Assembly (NCBI GenBank): GCA_035620975.1
Contig: DASPFV010000247.1
Location: forward strand, 1-37,674
Length of the DNA: 37,674 bases
Source: DASPFV01 sp035620975
GTDB taxonomy: Bacteria; Acidobacteriota; Vicinamibacteria; Vicinamibacterales; 2-12-FULL-66-21
Reading direction: 5' to 3'
Shown piece after piece: positions 24,725 to 30,597 of this stretch. Numbering within the stretch: position 1 is the first letter of the stretch; every line of letters starts with the position of its first letter. The position numbers and the translations under genes were made by a program. Below the pieces are notes generated by a model. It was not told the DNA's origin, did no database searches, and saw nothing but the letters and a program-made list of their open reading frames with translations.

Positions 24725-25633
24725 GTGCCGAATCTCAAGGGCCGGCGGCCGCGGCGTCTGACCGCGGAGGAGCGGCAGTCGCTCACGCACGGGGACTTCT
24801 GGATTCCCGACGACGAGCGGGCGATCTACCGCCGTGCGCTGGAGGCGCTCAACGCGGCAGCGGTCCCGTATGTCCTCGCGGGCGCGTACGCGATTTACGA
24901 GCACACTGGGATCTACCGCAAGACGAAGGATCTCGATCTCTTCTTCCAGCCCCGATCGGTGGTGGCCGCCGCGCGTGCGCTTCGCCAGGCCGGCTTCGTG
25001 ACCCGGCTCGAGGATGCGCACTGGCTCGCCAAGGCGGCCGTCGGCGACGTCTGCGTCGATCTCATATTCGGAATGGGAAACGGCGTCGCGCAGATCGACG
25101 AGGACTGGATCCGCCACAGCAAGCCCGGCATTCTCGCCGCGACACCCGTGCGGCTCGCGCCGGCGGAAGAGCTGCTCTGGCACAGGCTCTTCATCGGCGA
25201 GCGGCACAGGCACGACATGTCCGACGTGCTCCACCTGATCCTGTGTCTCGGCGATACCCTCGACTGGGAGCGGATTGTGCGGCGGACGGGCGACCACTGG
25301 CCACTGCTGCTCGCGCAGGTCCTCACGTTCAACTACGTGTATCCCGGATACCGCTCCAACGTGCCGGGCTGGGTCGGCGAGCAGCTGCTGGAGCGCGCGC
25401 GGGCCGACCGGGGTCCCGAGTCGGTGGACCTCGACGCTACCCGGGGCCCGCTCCTCTCCCGCTTCAGCTTCATGATTGACGTGCGCGAATGGGGGTTCAT
25501 CGACCCGCGCGCCGAGCTGGTCCGCGAAGCCCGCAACCTGCCGGAGATGAAGGCGATCGCGGAAGCCGACGTGTGGGACGAGCGGGGCGAGGATCGCGCC
25601 GAGCCGCGCGAGGAGCCCGTCTCGGCCCCGTGA
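24725..25633 (+). CDS. Nucleotidyltransferase-fold protein
   Basis: A 302-residue protein with a minimal nucleotidyltransferase core: VLAGAYAIYEHTGIYRKTK, then KDLDLFFQP with the paired Asp residues of the metal site, DVCVDLIFGMGNG carrying the third Asp, and a helical C-terminal part with HRHDMSDVLHLI and FNYVYPGYR. The fold resembles proteins annotated as nucleotidyltransferase or DUF6036-like; the substrate is unknown. I chose GTG 24725, with GAGG five bases upstream and the start of ordered sequence (VPNLKGRRPRRLTAEER). The frame is open to 24311. It is not next to a HEPN gene, so a MNT-HEPN toxin-antitoxin pair is not supported. Confidence 0.75.
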   Translation: MPNLKGRRPRRLTAEERQSLTHGDFWIPDDERAIYRRALEALNAAAVPYVLAGAYAIYEHTGIYRKTKDLDLFFQPRSVVAAARALRQAGFVTRLEDAHWLAKAAVGDVCVDLIFGMGNGVAQIDEDWIRHSKPGILAATPVRLAPAEELLWHRLFIGERHRHDMSDVLHLILCLGDTLDWERIVRRTGDHWPLLLAQVLTFNYVYPGYRSNVPGWVGEQLLERARADRGPESVDLDATRGPLLSRFSFMIDVREWGFIDPRAELVREARNLPEMKAIAEADVWDERGEDRAEPREEPVSAP

Positions 25634-25641
25634 CCGCCTTG

Positions 25642-25671
25642 TTGACACTTTCCGAGAGGCCCCCCGATACT
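25642..25671 (+). promoter_or_regulatory. Sigma-70-like promoter of the BlaI-type gene
   Basis: A perfect -35 TTGACA (25642-25647), 18-base spacer, and -10 GATACT (25666-25671). The ATG at 25680 follows after eight bases, so the transcript should start at or near the start codon. Confidence 0.7.
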
Positions 25672-25679
25672 GGGCGGAC

Positions 25680-26126
25680 ATGTTCGGTCGCGTTCCAACG
25701 GGCGCCTGGCTCCGATCCTCCCGCTCCGCGCTCGGCCGGGCCCTCGGGCACCTCGAGCAGGAAGTGATGGAGATCGTCTGGTCCGCGGAGGCCCTGACGG
25801 TGCGGAACGTCCAGGCCAGGTTGGGCCGGCCCACTGCGTACACGACGGTCATGACAACGATGGATCGGCTGTTCAGGAAGGGCTTCGTCGAGCGTCGGCT
25901 CGACGGTCGCGCGTACGTCTACAGGGCCGCCCACGCGCGCGCGGAGCTCGAAGCGCGCGTGACGAGCGGGCTCCTGGCCGACGTGCTCGACGCCAGCCCC
26001 GGCGCAGCGCGGCCGTTTCTGTCCAATCTCGTGGACGTCGTGGCCGAACGCGACGATCGATTGCTGGACGCGCTCGAGCAGCTCGTGCGCGAGAAGCGGG
26101 CGCGCATGAAGCGGGAGCGGACGTGA
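25680..26126 (+). CDS. BlaI/MecI-family transcriptional repressor
   Basis: A 148-residue winged-helix repressor. The signature LGHLEQEVMEIVWSAEALTV, then YTTVMTTMDRLFRKGFVER and GRAYVYRAAHAR, is the BlaI/MecI/CopY DNA-binding domain (about residues 20-95). The C-terminal helices (ALEQLVREKRARMK) form the dimerisation part. Related proteins are inactivated through an adjacent BlaR1-type M56 metallopeptidase. Here no such peptidase follows: only a 58-codon frame overlaps its stop, and then a Ser/Thr kinase. The start ATG 25680 is eight bases after a consensus promoter's -10 box and has no ribosome site, so the mRNA is probably leaderless. Its target genes are unknown; autoregulation is usual in the family. 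Confidence 0.93.
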   Translation: MFGRVPTGAWLRSSRSALGRALGHLEQEVMEIVWSAEALTVRNVQARLGRPTAYTTVMTTMDRLFRKGFVERRLDGRAYVYRAAHARAELEARVTSGLLADVLDASPGAARPFLSNLVDVVAERDDRLLDALEQLVREKRARMKRERT

Positions 26127-26299
26127 CACTCTACCCCGGGTCGAGCGCCCCGCTGGGGGTCCACTGGTCCGCGGTCGTCAACGTCCTCTCGTGGGCGACG
26201 GCCCTGCTGGCAACCCGCCTGCCGGGGGGTCCGGAGCCGGCCCCATGGGAAGGCCTGGCGCCGGGGCTGCGGACATGCCCCTGTCTCGACTCTCGATGA
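26123..26299 (+). CDS. Short ORF coupled to the BlaI-type gene, possible remnant
   Basis: A 58-codon frame whose GTG start overlaps the repressor's TGA (GTGA), as a BlaR1/M56 gene usually would. It encodes a mildly hydrophobic segment, VHWSAVVNVLSWATALLAT, then Pro/Gly-rich sequence, and overlaps the start of the kinase gene. It may be the stub of a lost M56 peptidase, or an artefact. I recognise no family. Confidence 0.25.
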   Translation: MTLYPGSSAPLGVHWSAVVNVLSWATALLATRLPGGPEPAPWEGLAPGLRTCPCLDSR

Positions 26300-28569
26300 C
26301 GGAGCCTCAGACCTCCGGCCTGTCCGTGCCCGAGCGCATCGGTCAGTACCGGATCGTGCGACAGCTGGGGCGCGGCGGCATGGGGGTCGTCTTCGAGGCC
26401 GTCGACGAGCGGCTCCAGCGCGGCGTCGCCATCAAGAAGATTCTCCAGACCGCCGATTCACACGTCCGCGATCGGTTCCTGCGCGAGGCTCGCGCCGCGG
26501 CCGCCGTCAGCCACCCGCACATCTGCCAGATCTTCGAGATCGGCGAGCACGAGGGAGAGCCATTCCTGGCGCTCGAGCTGCTGGAGGGCCAGACCCTCGC
26601 CGATCGGCTGGCCGGGGGCGCGATGCCGGCCGGCGAGTCCGTGGCGACGCTGCTCGCGGTCCTCTCCGCTCTCGAGGCGCTGCACCGCCGCGGGATCGTG
26701 CACCGGGATCTGAAGCCCTCGAATATCTTCCTGACGCCGCATGGCGTCAAGCTGCTCGACTTCGGCCTGGCCCGACCAGTCGCCGTCGAAGTGGAGACCA
26801 CGTCGATCACGCTGCCGGGCGTCGTACTCGGCACGCCGCGCTATATGGCGCCGGAGCAGGCCCGCGGGCAGGAGATCGACGCCCGGGCCGATCTGTTTGC
26901 CGCCGGCGCGATTCTCTTCGAGATGCTCTCCGGGCGGCCGGCGTTCCACGGACCCTCTGGCGTCGAAGTGCTCCACGCGGTGATGCACGAACACCCGCCG
27001 GCGCTCGTCGGCTCACTGCTGGTCGTCGCGGCGGATCGCGTCATCCAGCGCGCGCTCGCGAAGGCGGCGGCCGACCGCTACCAGGCGGCCGACGAGATGG
27101 CGCGCGAGCTGCGGGCCTGTCTCTCGCACGCCGACGCCGGGGGCCCCGCCGTCGCGCGCGCGACGACCCGGCTCATCGTCCTTCCGTTCCGGATCCTCCG
27201 ATCGGATCCCGATATCGAGTTCCTGGCCTTCAGCCTGCCGGACGCGATCACGGTGGCGCTTTCGGGGCTCGAGTCGCTCGTCGTCCGCTCGAGCCTCGCG
27301 GCCGGGCGCCTCGGCGAAATCGACGCCGACTGGCTCGCGCGGGCCCGCGAGGCGAACATCGACGCCGCGGTCGTGGGCACGCTGCTCCACGCGAGCGGGC
27401 TCCTCCGCGTCAACGTGCAGCTGGTGGAGAGCTCGGCCGGAACCGTCCTGTGGTCGCATGCCCTGCAGGTGCCGCTCGACGACCTGTTCAAGGTGCAGGA
27501 CGCGGTCTGCTCGGCGGTCGTCGAGGCGCTGGCGCTGCCGCTCACGAGCCGCGAGCAGCGGCAGCTGCGGCGGGACGTTCCGGCCAACGCTGCCGCGTAC
27601 GGCAGCTACCTGCGAGCCAACCGGCTCAGCGTCACGGCGTCGCAGTGGCCGCTCGCGCGCGAGCACTACCTCCAGGCGGTCGAAGCGGATCCCTCCTATG
27701 CTCCGGCGTGGGCGCGGCTCGGGCGGTGCCTGCGGGTGATGGGCAAGTACGGGCGGGGGGAGGACGCCCCCCGCCTGCTGGCCGACGCCGAGGCGGCGTT
27801 CCGGCATGCCTTCGAGCTGAACCCGGATCTCTCCCTGGCGCACAATCTCTACACGCACGTGGAGGTGGACCAGGGCCGTGCGATCGACGCGGTCGTCCGG
27901 CTGCTCGGCCGGCTGCGCGAGAGGACGGGCGACCCGGACCTGTTCGCCGGACTGGTCCACGCGTGTCGATACGTCGGCCTGCTTGACGCGTCGCTGGCGG
28001 CCTACGATCGCGCACGGCGGCTCGATCCGTCGATCCGGACGAGCGTGGCGCACACCTTCTATATGCGCGGCGAGTTCACACGGGCGATCGAGGCGGACAA
28101 CGAGGAGCCCCCGTATGTCAGCGTCAGCGCGTTTCTCTCGCTCGGGCGGCCGGACGAGGCGCTGGCCCTGTGCCGCGCGGCTCGCATCCGGGCGCCCTTG
28201 AACGAGCATCTGCGGGCGGTGCTCGACGCCCTCGTCGCAAGCGTGGAGGGGCAGCACGAAGCCGGCCGCCGTGAGGTGGAACAGCTCGAAGCGTACGAGG
28301 GCTTCACGGATCCGGAGGGCTACTTCTACTGGGCCCAGGCCGCCATGCGAGTGGACGACCACGAGCGCGCCCGGCGACTCCTCGAACGCTCCGTCGATGG
28401 CGGCTTCCTCTGCGTACAGGGCCTCGAGACCTCACCGGCGTTCGACGATCTGCGCCTCGACCCGGGGTTCGTGGCCGTCGCGGAGCGCGCCCGGCGGAAG
28501 CAGGCCCGGGCGGCCGCGGTGTTCGCCCAGGCGGAGGGGCCGCGCCTGCTGGGCCTGCCGGCGCCATGA
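26275..28569 (+). CDS. Ser/Thr protein kinase with TolB-like and TPR domains
   Basis: A 764-residue Hanks-type kinase. The kinase domain (about 20-285) has the Gly loop LGRGGMGVVFEA, catalytic Lys in VAIKKI, HRDLKPSN, DFGLA and MAPEQARG, so it should be active. After about residue 300 a TolB/FlgO-like domain starts at RLIVLPFRILRSDPDIEFL and includes VVGTLLHASGLLRVNVQLVE. The C-terminal half is a chain of TPR helices (AREHYLQAVEADPSYAPAWARLG and similar units). No membrane helix is seen. The start could be ATG 26275 or 26296; the frame is open to 26191. Such kinases are abundant in Acidobacteriota. It follows the BlaI-type gene with the short frame between, so co-transcription is likely. Its substrate is unknown. 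Confidence 0.92.
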   Translation: MPLSRLSMTEPQTSGLSVPERIGQYRIVRQLGRGGMGVVFEAVDERLQRGVAIKKILQTADSHVRDRFLREARAAAAVSHPHICQIFEIGEHEGEPFLALELLEGQTLADRLAGGAMPAGESVATLLAVLSALEALHRRGIVHRDLKPSNIFLTPHGVKLLDFGLARPVAVEVETTSITLPGVVLGTPRYMAPEQARGQEIDARADLFAAGAILFEMLSGRPAFHGPSGVEVLHAVMHEHPPALVGSLLVVAADRVIQRALAKAAADRYQAADEMARELRACLSHADAGGPAVARATTRLIVLPFRILRSDPDIEFLAFSLPDAITVALSGLESLVVRSSLAAGRLGEIDADWLARAREANIDAAVVGTLLHASGLLRVNVQLVESSAGTVLWSHALQVPLDDLFKVQDAVCSAVVEALALPLTSREQRQLRRDVPANAAAYGSYLRANRLSVTASQWPLAREHYLQAVEADPSYAPAWARLGRCLRVMGKYGRGEDAPRLLADAEAAFRHAFELNPDLSLAHNLYTHVEVDQGRAIDAVVRLLGRLRERTGDPDLFAGLVHACRYVGLLDASLAAYDRARRLDPSIRTSVAHTFYMRGEFTRAIEADNEEPPYVSVSAFLSLGRPDEALALCRAARIRAPLNEHLRAVLDALVASVEGQHEAGRREVEQLEAYEGFTDPEGYFYWAQAAMRVDDHERARRLLERSVDGGFLCVQGLETSPAFDDLRLDPGFVAVAERARRKQARAAAVFAQAEGPRLLGLPAP

Positions 28570-28747
28570 AAACCGGGCGCTGCCGGCCGTCCGGCGGGAC
28601 TATCATTGGCGGGCCCAGCGGCGCGAGTGTGCGCACCGGAAAGAAGTGCAGAATCAGGGAGCCGGGGGGACCTGCCGCCCGGCACGGGGATTGGAACGCC
28701 CAGTGTCAACGCGAAGGGAAGTGACGACTTTCCGCCAGAGGAGTCAT

Positions 28748-29164
28748 ATGCAGCATCCAGCCATTCACCGCGTGCTCGGAGGAATCTCGGCGCTGGCGTT
28801 CGCGCTCGCCTTCGGTGCGGCGCTCGCCGGCCAGGGCAAGGAGCCCGATACGATCGTCCTGAAGGGCGCGCCGATGGGCGCGGTGAAGTTCGCCCACAAG
28901 GCGCACACGGCCAGTTACGGCGCGAAGTGCGAGAGCTGCCATCACGCGGCGAAGTCCGAGAAGCCGGCCAAGACGCCGCAGCAGGCGTGCACGGACTGTC
29001 ATACGAAGGCGGTGGCGCCGCCCATGAAGACGAACACGCGGGCCGCGTTCCACGATCCGATGGCCAAAGCCGGCACGTGTATCGATTGTCATCAGCAGAC
29101 AGCCGCCAAGGGGAAGAAGCCGCCGCTCAAGTGCAACGAGTGCCACAAGAAGGAGAACGGCTAG
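28748..29164 (+). CDS. Periplasmic tetraheme cytochrome c (c3/c7 type)
   Basis: A 138-residue exported cytochrome. A signal peptide (RVLGGISALAFALAFGAALA) occupies residues 8-28. Four CxxCH heme sites follow, at residues 61-65 (CESCH), 81-85 (CTDCH), 111-115 (CIDCH) and 129-133 (CNECH). Extra His residues near FAHKAH and AFHDPM are candidate distal ligands, as in class III cytochromes c3/c7. It should carry electrons in the periplasm; no reductase or quinol-oxidising partner is adjacent, so the pathway is open. The start ATG 28748 has an excellent AGAGGAG site just upstream (28737-28743). TATCAT at 28601-28606 is a possible -10, which would give a leader of about 135 bases. Confidence 0.9.
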   Translation: MQHPAIHRVLGGISALAFALAFGAALAGQGKEPDTIVLKGAPMGAVKFAHKAHTASYGAKCESCHHAAKSEKPAKTPQQACTDCHTKAVAPPMKTNTRAAFHDPMAKAGTCIDCHQQTAAKGKKPPLKCNECHKKENG

Positions 29165-29289
29165 CGGCTCGATCGCACTCCACTGACCGGTCCGCCGTCC
29201 CGCCGACCGGGCCGCGGACCGGGCCGGTGTCGAGCCCGAGGGGACGAGCCCGTCTGCGGCAGCCCGCGGACGCCAACGGGCACGGAGCC

Positions 29290-29295
29290 GATAAT
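29290..29295 (+). promoter_or_regulatory. -10 box of the HTH/zinc-ribbon gene
   Basis: GATAAT ends seven bases before the GTG start at 29303, with no ribosome site between. This fits a leaderless transcript. No -35 is clear. Confidence 0.5.
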
Positions 29296-29302
29296 AGCGA
29301 GC

Positions 29303-29590
29303 GTGGTGTTCCGCCGGCAGCTCATGGATCTGCTCGCGCAGGGCCCGAGAACCGCCTCCAGCCTGGCGCGGGAGCTGAAGATCGATCGGCCCGACATTGA
29401 AGCCGAGCTGCTCCACGTGATCCGATCCGCGCAGGCGGCCGGGCACCGCGTGGCCGTTGAGCCGGCGCGGTGCCGGGGATGCGGCTTCGTGTTCGGCGAC
29501 GATCGCCTGACGAAACCGGGCCGATGTCCGAGGTGTCGCCAGTCGCGTATCTTCGAGCCGCTCATCCGGGTCGAGCGCGCCGGCGGATGA
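29303..29590 (+). CDS. Small HTH plus zinc-ribbon transcriptional regulator
   Basis: A 95-residue protein. Residues 1-55 form a winged-helix motif (MDLLAQGPRTASSLARELKI, then DIEAELLHVIRSA). Residues 58-85 form a zinc ribbon with two Cys pairs, CRGCGFVF and CPRCRQSRI. The combination matches small predicted regulators of the COG3357 kind, which bind DNA; the ligand is unknown. The start is GTG 29303 (or the adjacent GTG at 29306), seven bases after a GATAAT -10 box. It lies 138 bases after the cytochrome gene and 104 before the diguanylate cyclase gene, on the same strand. It has no known partner here. Confidence 0.85.
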   Translation: MVFRRQLMDLLAQGPRTASSLARELKIDRPDIEAELLHVIRSAQAAGHRVAVEPARCRGCGFVFGDDRLTKPGRCPRCRQSRIFEPLIRVERAGG

Positions 29591-29694
29591 TCGCGCCGGG
29601 TGCCGGCCTTGGACGTGCTGCCCCTAGCCCCCCACGCACCTTTTGTTCTATCCTCATAGGCCGGCCGCGGCGGACCGCGCCGGCCGAGAGATGC

Positions 29695-30597
29695 ATGGGC
29701 CAGAGCGACGGCGACCCCCTACCTTCAGAGACATACCGGGCCCTCGTCGAGGATTCCCTCATCGCCGTGTACCTGATTCGCGACGAACGGCTGGTGTACG
29801 TGAACCGGCGCTTCGCCGATCTGTTCGGGTACTCGCGGGAGGAAGTGCTGCGACTCCCGTCCCTGTACGATTTGGTTGCCGAGGACGACCGGGACCTCGT
29901 CCGCGAGAAGCTGCGGCAGCGTATCGCCGGCGAGATCACGAGCATCGAGTACACGATTCGTGGCGTCCGGAGAGATGGCCAGCTCCTCGACCTCGACATC
30001 CGGAGCGTCCGGACGGTCTACGACGGCGGGCCGGCGGTGATGGGGACCGTGATCGACATCACCGCGCAGCGGCGGCTCGCGGACGCCCTCCGCACCCTGA
30101 CGCTCGTCGACGACCTGACGGGGGTCTACAATCGCCGCGGCTTCTCGGTGCTCGCCGAGCGCCACCTCCTGCTGGCGCGGCGCCGCAGGTGCCAGCTCCT
30201 GCTCGTGTTCGCGGACGTCGATGACCTCAAGCAGATCAACGACACGTACGGCCACGCCGCCGGCGATCGCGTACTGATGGATGCCGCGGCGGTGCTGCGG
30301 ACCACGTATCGGAGCGCCGACATCATCGCCCGGCTCGGGGGGGACGAGTTCACGGCGTTCCCGCTCGAAGCGGACGTGGAGAGCGCCGACGCGCTGGTCG
30401 CACGGCTGCACCGGAGCGTCGAGCAGCACAACGCCCTCACGGACCGGCCTTACGTGCTCTCACTCAGCGTGGGGGTGGCGCGCTTCGATCCGGAGCGCCT
30501 CCAGACGATAGAGCAGCTGCTGGCGGAGGCGGACGGGCAGATGTACCAGCGGAAGCGGGAGCGGGCGGGCCGGGCGGGCGGTCAGTGGACGGCGTAG
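29695..30597 (+). CDS. PAS-GGDEF diguanylate cyclase
   Basis: A 300-residue soluble enzyme that makes c-di-GMP from two GTP. A PAS domain (about 10-130) with YRALVEDSLIAVYLI, FADLFGYSREEVL and GTVIDITAQRR precedes the GGDEF domain (about 135-295). DDLTGVYNRRGF and FADVDDLKQINDTYGHAAGD give the Mg/GTP-binding residues. The active-site GGDEF is intact at residues 215-219, and an inhibitory I-site RSAD (206-209) stands exactly five residues ahead, so product inhibition is expected. The start ATG 29695 has GAGAG four bases upstream; TATCCT (29649-29654) may be the -10. Its last 16 bases overlap the 3' end of the convergent hybrid kinase gene. A PilZ effector is encoded at 20041-20757. Confidence 0.92.
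   Translation: MGQSDGDPLPSETYRALVEDSLIAVYLIRDERLVYVNRRFADLFGYSREEVLRLPSLYDLVAEDDRDLVREKLRQRIAGEITSIEYTIRGVRRDGQLLDLDIRSVRTVYDGGPAVMGTVIDITAQRRLADALRTLTLVDDLTGVYNRRGFSVLAERHLLLARRRRCQLLLVFADVDDLKQINDTYGHAAGDRVLMDAAAVLRTTYRSADIIARLGGDEFTAFPLEADVESADALVARLHRSVEQHNALTDRPYVLSLSVGVARFDPERLQTIEQLLAEADGQMYQRKRERAGRAGGQWTA

Noticed and set aside
24725..26126. Nucleotidyltransferase and BlaI-type gene as a toxin-antitoxin pair
   Set aside because: The two have separate promoters, neither looks like a HEPN or other toxin, and both are typical stand-alone families.
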